NCBI GenBank assembly: GCA_002084805.1
Contig: NBMC01000001.1
Coordinates: 62,001-126,000 of the forward strand
DNA length: 64,000 bases
DNA from: Spirochaetaceae bacterium 4572_59
Lineage (GTDB): Bacteria > Spirochaetota > Spirochaetia > DSM-2461
Reading direction: 5' to 3'
Below, piece after piece: positions 52,704 to 61,733 of this stretch (positions are counted from its first letter, which is position 1; every line of letters starts with the position of its first letter). The translations under genes and the position numbers were made by a program. The notes under the pieces are model-generated. The model had not been told where the DNA came from, made no database searches, and saw only the letters and a program-made list of their open reading frames with translations.

Positions 52704-54725
52704 ATGATAACACAAGAAACACTAAATAATTTAACAAACGAAATCTGGAAGTCAGCAGAACGGCTTCGGGGTAAATTTAAAGCATATGAATACCAAAGCG
52801 TTATTCTTCCAATCATCGTGATCCGGCGTATTGAATGTGTCCTTATTGAAATGCGAGAAGCAACAAGAAGTGAAATCCAATCTAAACGCCCTGATATTGC
52901 AGCTAAGAATTTGGAGGAAATGGTAAAAAAGATGGAATTATCCACATACCATTTTTTCAATTCAACAAACTGGTCTCTGGATGCCATCTATCAGGAAGAT
53001 CACACCATCATGGAAAAAAACTTCCGGGATTATATAAATGGATTCTCCGAAAACATTCAGGAAATTATTGACCATTTTAATTACCGAGCTGTTATTGGAC
53101 AAATGAAAAAGAATGGCCGACTTGCACCAATCATCAATCAATATAGAAATCAAGATTTAAACCCCAATAGAATCAGTAATATAGAAATGGGTTATATCTA
53201 TGAAGAATTGTTACGACGCTTTTCTGAGCAAAGTGGAGAAGAAGCCGGAGAACACTTTACTCCCAGAGAAGTAATCCGTTTGATGGTTGAATTACTTGAT
53301 ATTGCTGTGAAGGATAAACATGTTTCCATATATGACCCGGCCTGTGGAACTGGCGGAATGCTATCTGTCGCTAAAGCTCATGTGTTGGACAGAGTAAAGG
53401 ATGAAAATCAGAAATCAAAGATGGAAACCTTGATTACTCTTCACGGCCATGAAATACAACCACAAAACTATGCAATTTGCAAAGCAGATATGCTTATTAA
53501 AAATGATGCCAATGCCTATATTTATTACGGGAATTCTCTAGTACCCCATGATCCCGAGAGTGATGATCCCGGTGATCAGCTTGCCGGTAATTCCGATAAA
53601 TTTGACTATATGCTGTCAAATCCTCCTTTCGGAGTAACCTGGGGCGGAGAAGACGGGTATGAGAAAGAAGCCAGAAAGTTGGAAAAATCACGGTATAAAG
53701 CAGGGATGCCACGAACAAATGACGGAGCATTGCTTTTTCTCCAGACTATTATTTCAAAAATGAAACAGGTAAATGAAGGCGGTAGCAAAGTTGCCATTAT
53801 TTTTAATGGTTCTCCCTTAAGTAATGGTGACTGCGGATCAGGAGAAAGTGAGATTCGCCGCTGGATTCTGGAAAACGACTTGTTGGATGCCATTGTTATG
53901 CTGCCGGACCAGTTATTTTACAATACAGGTATATTCACCTACATTTGGCTGTTATCTAACAAGAAACTTAGTGAGCATAAAGAGAACGTAATGATTATCG
54001 ATGCCCGCAATCAATTTGAAAAGGAACCGAAGTCCTTTGGACACAAGCGAAACAGGATTACAGATGAGCATAGATCCTGGATAGAAAAACAGTACAAGCA
54101 GGGTTGGAAAAACGGGTATGAGAATGAAAATGTAAAAATATTCAGCAATAAGGATTTTGCATTTCATAAAGTAGCTGTAACATTCTGGCAGACCGATGAA
54201 AAGGACCAGCCCATGATGGTTACAGAAGGTTTTGATGTTCAGTTGTCAAATTCGAATGTGAAGAAAAAATTCGACCTGTATGGTGATCTGGATTTTTTAG
54301 TTTCCCTTGTTTCTCCCGAGGATGAAAAGAAGGAATATGCGTTAAAGATAAATGCTGATTCAAAATCCTTTGAAGTACAGCTTACAGCTTTAGCTCTAAC
54401 AGATTTTCCGGTTTTGAAGAAAGAGAAAACTACCGCTAAGATCTTTAAAGCTTTAAAAACATGGGAGCTTTCAGCGAAATACACCCACAAGCATTACATT
54501 CAGGATGATGAATATATACCCAATGGTGAAGATATAGAAGCTTTTCTGGAAAGGGAGATTGCCAAACCTATCATCAAATGGGAAGACCGTCCCCAGCTAG
54601 GTTATGAAATACTGCCTAATAAATATTTCTATAAATATGAGCCTCCAAAGCCTGCAGATGAAATACTAAATGAGTTCTGGAAGCTGGAAAAAGAAGCGGA
54701 AGAGATTCTCAAGGGGCTGAAGTGA
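52704..54725 (+). CDS. hsdM: Type I restriction-modification DNA methyltransferase, HsdM
   Basis: 673 residues. N-terminal HsdM helical domain, then the adenine N6-methylase motifs: SAM-binding YDPACGTGGML (DPACGTGG at 211-218) and catalytic NPPFG (306-310), with FTPREVIRLMV before them. C-terminal coiled region (KLEKEAEEILKG). Somewhat longer than usual. GTG of hsdS overlaps its stop. With HsdS it methylates host sites; with HsdR added it restricts foreign DNA. Confidence 0.95.
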   Translation: MITQETLNNLTNEIWKSAERLRGKFKAYEYQSVILPIIVIRRIECVLIEMREATRSEIQSKRPDIAAKNLEEMVKKMELSTYHFFNSTNWSLDAIYQEDHTIMEKNFRDYINGFSENIQEIIDHFNYRAVIGQMKKNGRLAPIINQYRNQDLNPNRISNIEMGYIYEELLRRFSEQSGEEAGEHFTPREVIRLMVELLDIAVKDKHVSIYDPACGTGGMLSVAKAHVLDRVKDENQKSKMETLITLHGHEIQPQNYAICKADMLIKNDANAYIYYGNSLVPHDPESDDPGDQLAGNSDKFDYMLSNPPFGVTWGGEDGYEKEARKLEKSRYKAGMPRTNDGALLFLQTIISKMKQVNEGGSKVAIIFNGSPLSNGDCGSGESEIRRWILENDLLDAIVMLPDQLFYNTGIFTYIWLLSNKKLSEHKENVMIIDARNQFEKEPKSFGHKRNRITDEHRSWIEKQYKQGWKNGYENENVKIFSNKDFAFHKVAVTFWQTDEKDQPMMVTEGFDVQLSNSNVKKKFDLYGDLDFLVSLVSPEDEKKEYALKINADSKSFEVQLTALALTDFPVLKKEKTTAKIFKALKTWELSAKYTHKHYIQDDEYIPNGEDIEAFLEREIAKPIIKWEDRPQLGYEILPNKYFYKYEPPKPADEILNEFWKLEKEAEEILKGLK

Positions 54726-56071
54726 TAAATGTTGATCTGAAAGATTCTGGTATAGAATGGATTGGAAAGATTCCGAAAGATTGGGGTGTTAGAACTCTGA
54801 AACGCACTGCATTTATTCATGGGCGTATCGGTTGGCAAGGTTTGACTTCAGAAGAATATTTAGATGAAGGGAATTATTATTTAGTAACGGGTACAGAATT
54901 TGAAGATGGAAAAGTTAACTGGAATGATTGTCATTATGTAGAAAGGGATAGGTTCCAACAAGATATTAAAATTCAATTAAAGTCTGACGATGTTTTGATA
55001 ACAAAAGATGGAACAATCGGTAAAATCGCTTTAATAGATTCCTTACCTAAACCAGCTACACTAAATAGTGGGGTTTTTGTTACTCGTGTAAGGAATAAAG
55101 AGTTTATCCCAATTTTTTTTTATTGGATATTGATTTCAGACTTATTTCCTCAGTTTATTGAATACTCAAAAGTTGGAACTACTATTAATCATTTATATCA
55201 AAAAACGTTTGAATGTTTTATTTACCCTCTCCCTTCGCTTTACGAACAAAAACTTATTTCCGCCTACCTTGATAAAATTACCGCCATCATCGATAAAGCA
55301 GTTTCCGTGAAAAAGAAACAGCTGGAAAAGTTGGAAGAGTTAAAGAAATCCATTATCTACAAAGCTGTTACAAAAGGCCTGGATGATTCGGTGGAAATGA
55401 AAGATTCAAGTATTGAATGGATTGGTGAAATACCAAAGGGTTGGGAAATAAAAAAACTAAAATATTATATTGAGATCAAAGATGGTACTCATGATACGCC
55501 AACATATGAGGAAACTTCTGTAGGGAATTATCCCTTTGTAACTTCCAAAGATATTACAAATAATGAAATAGATTTTTCTGCTGTAAAATATATTAACTCT
55601 GATTATCATGATAATTATTATAAAAGGTCTAATGTTATGAAAGATGATATTATCATGCCTATGATTGGTACTATTGGCAACTCTGCTATAGTTAAGAAAG
55701 AAGAACCATTTTCTATAAAGAATGTGGCCTTATTTAAAACGTCTAAAAATGAATTTACTAGTACGAAGTATCTTTTTTATTTTTTAGAAAGTGAATTAAA
55801 TAAGACACAATTTGAGATAATTTCCAAGGGGGGTGTTCAGGAATTTGTATCTCTTACTATTCTTCGAAATCTATATTTTTTAAAACCTAAAATAAAAGAA
55901 CAAAAACTCATCGTTGCCTATCTCGATCAAAAAACCTCCGAAATCGACTCTGTTTTTGAAAAAATAACCCTCCAAATAGAAAAACTGAAGGACTACAAAA
56001 AATCCCTAATCCACGAATGTGTTACCGGTAAACGTCGTATAACAGAAACTGAGATTCCGGAGGCTGTGTAA
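54722..56071 (+). CDS. hsdS: Type I restriction-modification specificity subunit HsdS
   Basis: 449 residues from a GTG overlapping the hsdM stop by four bases. Two target-recognition domains, each opened by the same phrase: DSGIEWIGKIPKDW (about 8-21) and DSSIEWIGEIPKGW (about 228-241). Each is followed by a conserved coiled-coil spacer (AYLDKITAIIDKAVS...KLEELKKS; AYLDQKTSEIDSV...KLKDYKKS). The TRDs are AT-rich and differ from each other, so the DNA target is bipartite. It overlaps the next ATG by one base. Confidence 0.93.
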   Translation: MINVDLKDSGIEWIGKIPKDWGVRTLKRTAFIHGRIGWQGLTSEEYLDEGNYYLVTGTEFEDGKVNWNDCHYVERDRFQQDIKIQLKSDDVLITKDGTIGKIALIDSLPKPATLNSGVFVTRVRNKEFIPIFFYWILISDLFPQFIEYSKVGTTINHLYQKTFECFIYPLPSLYEQKLISAYLDKITAIIDKAVSVKKKQLEKLEELKKSIIYKAVTKGLDDSVEMKDSSIEWIGEIPKGWEIKKLKYYIEIKDGTHDTPTYEETSVGNYPFVTSKDITNNEIDFSAVKYINSDYHDNYYKRSNVMKDDIIMPMIGTIGNSAIVKKEEPFSIKNVALFKTSKNEFTSTKYLFYFLESELNKTQFEIISKGGVQEFVSLTILRNLYFLKPKIKEQKLIVAYLDQKTSEIDSVFEKITLQIEKLKDYKKSLIHECVTGKRRITETEIPEAV

Positions 56072-57096
56072 TGGCAAAAGACTTGACCGTATCTGGAGTA
56101 GAACGGCAGAACATTCTCAATAATCCCTATGCTCTGGAAGAAATCCGAAGCAATATAGGAATTCACACTATCAGCTATAAGGGAGACGCTGTCCTGACGA
56201 AAGAGCAGGTTGCTGATTTCTTTGAAATAAGCCCCAGAACCATTGATAATTATCTTGCCCAAAACGAAGAGGAACTTAAGAAAAACGGTTACGAAGTTTT
56301 ACGAGGTAAATCCTTGAAGAATTTAAAATTAGCCATATCAGAGTCGGATGTCGACGAAATGTATTTCGTTAACATCAAAAAGGCTCCCAGCCTGGGTATC
56401 TTTGATTTCCGCTCTTTTTTAGACCTGGGAATGCTGATTACAGAGAGCGAGAAAGCTAAAATTCTACGGAAGATGATACTGGATATTGTCATTGATACAA
56501 TAAACAAGCAAACCGGCGGCTCAACTAAATATATAAATCAGCGGGATGAAGATTTTATAATTTCCTATTTTCAAGAGGAGAACTACCGAAGGGAATTCAC
56601 TGATTCTTTGAAAAACTACCTGGATATGGGAAAATTCAAATATCCTCTATATACCGACAAAATATATGTAAGCATTTTTAAAGAAAATTCTCGAGGATAC
56701 AGAAAAATATTAAAACTCCATGAGAAAGATAAGGTTCGGAACACTTTCTATTCAGAAATTCTTGATTTAATAGCCTCATATGAATACGGCTTTGCCAAAA
56801 CCCTTGAGGAAGCATATAAACAGAAAGGCTCTATGCTTTCTAGTCTCGAAGCTGATGCTTTATTTTCCGAGTTTGAAAAACAACCCCATTGGAAACCACT
56901 TGTAGAACGGGCTAGGAATAAAATGGCCAGCAGAGATTTGGCTTTTCGCGATGCTTTGCATATGCAGCTTAAAGAGTATATCTCACCGGTACAGGCTGAT
57001 GAATTTGAACGGTTCATCGGCCAGAAAAGCAAGGAGCTGGCAGATCGTATGGAAGAAGCAAAGGATGTTTTTAAACGCCTAAAGGAGAGGGATTGA
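56071..57096 (+). CDS. RhuM-like DNA-binding protein, putative Doc antitoxin
   Basis: 341 residues. N-terminal helix-turn-helix: LTKEQVADFFEISPRTIDNYL. A middle segment (GIFDFRSFLDLGMLITESEKAKILRKMILDI in outline) resembles the RhuM/ORF6N type found in type I RM loci. The C-terminus is helical. It precedes a Doc toxin gene by a four-base overlap, so it may be the cognate antitoxin, or a modulator of the RM system. The family name is by style; I am not certain. Confidence 0.5.
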   Translation: MAKDLTVSGVERQNILNNPYALEEIRSNIGIHTISYKGDAVLTKEQVADFFEISPRTIDNYLAQNEEELKKNGYEVLRGKSLKNLKLAISESDVDEMYFVNIKKAPSLGIFDFRSFLDLGMLITESEKAKILRKMILDIVIDTINKQTGGSTKYINQRDEDFIISYFQEENYRREFTDSLKNYLDMGKFKYPLYTDKIYVSIFKENSRGYRKILKLHEKDKVRNTFYSEILDLIASYEYGFAKTLEEAYKQKGSMLSSLEADALFSEFEKQPHWKPLVERARNKMASRDLAFRDALHMQLKEYISPVQADEFERFIGQKSKELADRMEEAKDVFKRLKERD

Positions 57097-57536
57097 GCCA
57101 TACTGTTTATATCACCATTGAAAACGCCCTCGAAGTATATCATAAAACTATAGCTGTCAGCGGCGGCGGTTCTGACGGAGTTATGGACTTAGGTAGGCTG
57201 GAAAGCGTATTAACTCATATTCAAAATGATCTTTATTACCCTGAGTTTGTGGATAAATTAACTCACCTTTTTTTCTGTGCGAATAAATTTCATTGTTTTG
57301 AAGATGGAAATAAACGAATTGCAATATCCCTCGGCGCTCAGTTTTTGCTTCTTAATGGATATGTTTTCATAGTTTCACGCTTTATCCGTGAAATGGAAAA
57401 TATAAGTTATCATCTGGCAGCAGGAAAAATTGAGAAGGATCTACTACGGGATATTATACAGGCTGTACTTGATGACAATATGGATAATGAAGAAATAAAA
57501 CTTAGTATATTTGAAGCAATTAGCAGGGAAGAATAA
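57093..57536 (+). CDS. Doc/Fic-family death-on-curing toxin
   Basis: 147 residues from a TTG overlapping the previous stop. The Fic/Doc motif is intact: HCFEDGNKR (67-75), i.e. H-x-F-x-D-G-N-K-R, preceded by LTHLFFCANKF and followed by FLLLNGY. In P1 Doc this motif phosphorylates EF-Tu. Inserted in an hsd operon between hsdS and hsdR; its stop overlaps the hsdR ATG by one base, so it is co-expressed with the RM system. Confidence 0.87.
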   Translation: MSHTVYITIENALEVYHKTIAVSGGGSDGVMDLGRLESVLTHIQNDLYYPEFVDKLTHLFFCANKFHCFEDGNKRIAISLGAQFLLLNGYVFIVSRFIREMENISYHLAAGKIEKDLLRDIIQAVLDDNMDNEEIKLSIFEAISREE

Positions 57537-60445
57537 TGGGAACAGAACTGGATTTTCAGAGGCACTTTGAGAATGCACTATCTAATATTCATGGATATAA
57601 AAAATATACAAATTCTAATCTTACAGATAAAGAATGGTATCTAATTGAAGATGATTTAATCGCATATTTAAAGAAGACACAGCTCTATCGATATGCCGAG
57701 CTAGAGCATAATTATGGAACTGATACTAATGATGAAATCATTAGGGCTATAAAGGAAGAAACAAAACATAAACCTTTGTGGATTATTTTCCGTAACGGAT
57801 TAAACGTTCGAGGAATCCATTTTAAGCTTTTTGACCGTATTCCTCGATCACAGGAATCATCAGAAATTCCTGAAAACAATACAATTGCATTTATCCCTCA
57901 GCTTGAGATAGATGAAGAGAAACGTCCTGATATTGTTCTTTTTCTTAATGGCTTGCCTATAATCGTTATAGAATTGAAACATGAGAAAAATCAAAATGTA
58001 CATGATGCTGTTACTCAATTTGTTGGTCGAAATCATACAGATAAGATCTTTAATTTACCATTTCTCTATATTGCTTCTGATACCAGTGAAGTTAAAGCAG
58101 CAACCAATCCCTCCCGTGAAGAAAATTTCCGGTGGTATAATTCCGGTCTCGTTAATCAACCTGAAAACCAGAATGAGTATTCCGTTGAATATCTGTACCG
58201 TTATGTACTAAGCAGGGATTCTATACTGGAAATGCTTAGCTTTTTCCTGATTTATGTTCCTAAAACTTCTGCATCAGAAGGCGTGCCGGGGAAAAACGCT
58301 TTTACTATTTTCCCGCGTTACCACCAATCACGTGTGGTTACCTCCTTATCGCAGAATCTGATAAGTTTTTTTGTTGAAAATGGAAATTGTGGTAAGCGGT
58401 ATTTGATCAATCATTCTGCAGGTTCTGGTAAAACTCTGACCATTTCCTGGTTAGCTGATCGCTTAAACAGTCTTTATGTTCCTGGAACAAGTAAAAAAAT
58501 AATAGATATAGTATTTATCCTCACAGATAGAAAAGTTTTGGATAAAAATGTTCGTGATGAATTGGATAACTTCACTCATTTAAATAACAAAATGAAATTC
58601 GCTAAAAAGGCAGATTATTTACCTCGTTTTATTAAAAATCGAGAACAAATCATTGTTACAACTCAGCAAAAGATTAACTGGATTATTGAAAAACTGAAAA
58701 ATGATCCAGAGCTAAAATCCTTAAGAATCGCTTTATTAATCGATGAGGCTCACAGATCTCAAGAAGGTAAATCTGGGACTAATATCCGTAATTTATTTAA
58801 AAAAGAGGATACTATTGCTGTAGAGGAACTCTCCGATGACGAGGATACTATAAACGATGAATTACAGAAGGCTGAATTTCCCAATTTGTTGACAGTGGCG
58901 TTTACAGCAACTCCGAGTCAATCAACAGTACAGTTGTTTGGCGCACCTTTTGATATATATTCAGAGTCAGAAGCAATTCAGGAAGGTTATATCATTGATG
59001 TTGCCTCAAGTATAATCTCATATAAAACTCTTTATAATCTGGAAAGCCGGATTATCCCATTCAGTGATGAGAAGACTTTTCCTCCAGGAATTATCAGTAA
59101 AATGTTGAAAAACATCGCTTATCAGGATAAAGGACTTATTCAATATAAAGCTGAACTAATGCTCCGAATATTTGAAGAGAATATTTCAGATTTGATAAAC
59201 TGTAAAGCGAAAGCTATGATAGTAACAGCATCGAGAATTGCAGGCTTAGAGTACTATAAAGTTTTAAAAGAAAAATTAAAAGAAAAAAGAAAAGTAGATT
59301 CTGAAGAGTATGATTATCATGTTCTCTATGCATTTTCTGATTTTACTAATCCAGAAACAGGAAAAGACATTACAGAACAACAAGTTAATGGTCTAAGTAA
59401 TGGCGAGCTCATTGAGGATTTATTTGATACAGATAAATATCGTCTTCTTATCGTTGCTAATAAATTTCAAACAGGCTTTGATCAACCTTTATTAGCGGGA
59501 ATGTTTCTTGATAAACCCGTTAGTGATCGGAATGCGGTCCAGACAGTATCACGTCTTAATCGTTGCCATGAGAATAAAGACAGAGTTGTAGTTGTAGATT
59601 TCACTAATAATGCGGATGAGATAATTAATGCCTTCAAAAAATATCGCGATGGAACGCCCTTTGAGCCTATTGAGCCGGATATCAAAAAGCTTGAGAGCCT
59701 ATATAATGAAATTCTCTCGTGGAATATCTATAACCTATCTACTGCAAAAGAAACAGTTGAAATTATTAGCGCAGGTTCAGATACAAATCTACAGACTCAA
59801 GCGAATAGATTAAGAATCCTGTTTAAAGACAAAACAAATGATATTGAGCAACAAAAAGAATATATCAGACTTTTATCAAAATATAGTTCAACCTGCATTT
59901 TTATGAGTAATTTCTTCGAAATAAAAGAGGATTTTATGATATTTGGGATTTTTACAGAATTTATCGTGCCGCAGATGATAAAAGAAGGTTCTGACTCGGA
60001 GTTAAAAAGAATAATGCAAGGAATCTATGTAACCAAAGCTGCGGTCTCTTATGTTGGAGAAAAGAAACTGGAAGGTAAATATACGAAAAAAAATGGGAAT
60101 GCTGGTACTGGAAATAGAAAGCCCCAAAAAGTAACTGTTAAAGAAGTTCTCGATAGCATTCGTGAAAAATATAAAATAACCGAAGAGGAAGCACTTGTAA
60201 TTAAAGATGTTTGTGAAGAAAAAATGGATGATGAATCGATAAGTAGCATTATCACGATCCATATTGATGATATGGATTACCTGGATAATGTCTACAAAAA
60301 GGAGATTAGAAAATCTATCGAGAATAGTTATACCAAAAGATCATTGTATGAGTGTCTTACTGATGAAAAATATATAGATCCGGGCTCTATATTTGACATC
60401 ATGTCACATACTGTTCTACATGTCACGATTGATAAATGTGCTTAG
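57536..60445 (+). CDS. hsdR: Type I restriction endonuclease subunit HsdR
   Basis: 969 residues. N-terminal PD-(D/E)xK nuclease: RPDIVLFLNGLPIIVIELKHEK with D132 and E146-x-K148. Helicase: Walker A AGSGKT (296-301), DEAH box LLIDEAHRSQ (404-407), VAFTATPSQ, and motif VI QTVSRLNRCH. C-terminal part binds the methylase. It translocates DNA and cuts at a distance. Ends the five-gene operon; the attC-like site follows 68 bases after its stop. Confidence 0.95.
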   Translation: MGTELDFQRHFENALSNIHGYKKYTNSNLTDKEWYLIEDDLIAYLKKTQLYRYAELEHNYGTDTNDEIIRAIKEETKHKPLWIIFRNGLNVRGIHFKLFDRIPRSQESSEIPENNTIAFIPQLEIDEEKRPDIVLFLNGLPIIVIELKHEKNQNVHDAVTQFVGRNHTDKIFNLPFLYIASDTSEVKAATNPSREENFRWYNSGLVNQPENQNEYSVEYLYRYVLSRDSILEMLSFFLIYVPKTSASEGVPGKNAFTIFPRYHQSRVVTSLSQNLISFFVENGNCGKRYLINHSAGSGKTLTISWLADRLNSLYVPGTSKKIIDIVFILTDRKVLDKNVRDELDNFTHLNNKMKFAKKADYLPRFIKNREQIIVTTQQKINWIIEKLKNDPELKSLRIALLIDEAHRSQEGKSGTNIRNLFKKEDTIAVEELSDDEDTINDELQKAEFPNLLTVAFTATPSQSTVQLFGAPFDIYSESEAIQEGYIIDVASSIISYKTLYNLESRIIPFSDEKTFPPGIISKMLKNIAYQDKGLIQYKAELMLRIFEENISDLINCKAKAMIVTASRIAGLEYYKVLKEKLKEKRKVDSEEYDYHVLYAFSDFTNPETGKDITEQQVNGLSNGELIEDLFDTDKYRLLIVANKFQTGFDQPLLAGMFLDKPVSDRNAVQTVSRLNRCHENKDRVVVVDFTNNADEIINAFKKYRDGTPFEPIEPDIKKLESLYNEILSWNIYNLSTAKETVEIISAGSDTNLQTQANRLRILFKDKTNDIEQQKEYIRLLSKYSSTCIFMSNFFEIKEDFMIFGIFTEFIVPQMIKEGSDSELKRIMQGIYVTKAAVSYVGEKKLEGKYTKKNGNAGTGNRKPQKVTVKEVLDSIREKYKITEEEALVIKDVCEEKMDDESISSIITIHIDDMDYLDNVYKKEIRKSIENSYTKRSLYECLTDEKYIDPGSIFDIMSHTVLHVTIDKCA

Positions 60446-60513
60446 TATTAACAATTAATAGGTAGAAACCGGCTCTCCCTTTCCTGTGCTCTGGCGCTTG
60501 GAAACGGTACTGC

Positions 60514-60612
60514 CTATAACAAGGAATATGAGGTTCCGCCTTCGGCTTTACCCAAATTGCCTCTGGTCGCGAGCGCCCGGCGATAAGTTCTCATATTCCT
60601 GGAACGTTATGA
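60514..60612. repeat. attC-like integron recombination site
   Basis: About 99 bases. Left end CTATAACAAGGAATATGAG, right end CTCATATTCCT then GGAACGTTATGA. AGGAATATGAG (60521-60531) is an exact inverted copy of CTCATATTCCT (60590-60600). The outer AAC pairs with the GTT of GTTATGA, as in an attC R''/R' pair, and the size is in the attC range. The core has small hairpins (CCGCCTTCGG). No integrase gene is in the window. Confidence 0.55.
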
Positions 60613-60775
60613 AATAATAATTCAGGGTCCAGAATGCGGATTTGACCTTATACCGCTAGTACCGGTCTGAACACAGACTTAATTTCTTCTCTTTCCAAAT
60701 AAACCCTCACTATATGTCCCTCCGTCTCTGTAACGTAGAAATGATATAAAACTTAAACAATCTGCAGGAACATAA

Positions 60776-61384
60776 ATGGACAAAACAATAAGCCTTAAGA
60801 TCAACGACCAGGACTACAATATAGATTATTCCGGATTAAATAGTCGGGATGGGGCTATCCGGTATTTTGAACCGGCACTCAAACGGGAAATAACCGCCCA
60901 TCTTTCCCATATCCCATACTTTGTAGCAGGCCGCGTTCATCTTCGGGATGGAGTCATTACAGAAGAAGCCATCCTAAAATGCCGTGCTCTGATTCCTCAT
61001 ACCACTCGGTTCTATAAAGCCATGGCCGGGATAGATTCTGAGAAGTTCTACACTACTTTCTGGAACAGATTCGGCAGGAAGAAACTGAGTCGATATTCCT
61101 CCTTGCAGACTCATCTTAATGAAGTTTCCGGAATCAGAAAGAAATTGAAGAGATCCTTAAAAAAGGAATCCCTATTGGATAATAGGGAGAAATCACTTCT
61201 TTTCGGCCTATTGAAGAAGGGGGAGAAAGATATCCAGGATCAAATTCTCCGACAGCGTATGGTGATTGATGACTCTCTGAGGGATGATTTTCTGGAACGG
61301 ACAGGGATCGATTTTATAGGCAATTTAGAGATTGAGGTACTCTCTGATTACTTTCAGATTTTCAGGGAGGTCCCGATAATTTAA
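60776..61384 (+). CDS. Hypothetical protein between the RM and Wadjet systems
   Basis: 202 residues, no signal or membrane segment. N-terminal beta strand pair (ISLKINDQDYNIDYSGLN), then a mixed domain with AGRVHLRDGVITEEAILKC and a basic middle (RKKLKRSLKKESL). C-terminal GIDFIGNLEIEVLSDYF. I do not recognise it. It stands alone with its own ribosome site (CAGGA). Its location between two defence systems makes a defence or regulatory role possible, not shown. Confidence 0.7.
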   Translation: MDKTISLKINDQDYNIDYSGLNSRDGAIRYFEPALKREITAHLSHIPYFVAGRVHLRDGVITEEAILKCRALIPHTTRFYKAMAGIDSEKFYTTFWNRFGRKKLSRYSSLQTHLNEVSGIRKKLKRSLKKESLLDNREKSLLFGLLKKGEKDIQDQILRQRMVIDDSLRDDFLERTGIDFIGNLEIEVLSDYFQIFREVPII

Positions 61385-61733
61385 GAACCCCGTCCTTCCT
61401 CAAAAGAAGGTGGAAAGTATGGGCCGTATCAAAAAGAAGCTTGTCTGGAATATGCTGCAAAAGGGCAGAGCAGATCAAACCATCCCAGCCCTCACCAATA
61501 TTGAAACTAAGGGGTATTGCCGCGGGAATGCTGCCTCTCTGTATTCTGCTCCCTTCAGGGAAGATCCGGGAATCCTGACAAGTGAAAAAACAGGATTTCT
61601 TTCAGGAAGAAACGATCTCTTTAGCTAAGGTCATAATGGAACTTGACTTGTGATTTCTATCTAATCTTCTTGTCCTAGCATAAGTCCTCCTTATATACTG
61701 ATACTACCGGTATTCCGGACGGAGACAGAATAC
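61385..61733 (+). other. Spacer with a doubtful small frame and the Wadjet promoter
   Basis: No solid gene. A 72-codon frame (61410-61628; MGRIKKKLVWNML... then TEKTGFLSGRNDLFS) is present but its composition is not convincing and I see no homology signal. The Wadjet promoter lies at the right end. Confidence 0.5.
61670..61699 (+). promoter_or_regulatory. Candidate promoter of the Wadjet operon
   Basis: TTGTCC (61670-61675), 18-base spacer, TATACT (61694-61699), 34 bases before the jetA ATG, which has a GGAGA site. Confidence 0.5.
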
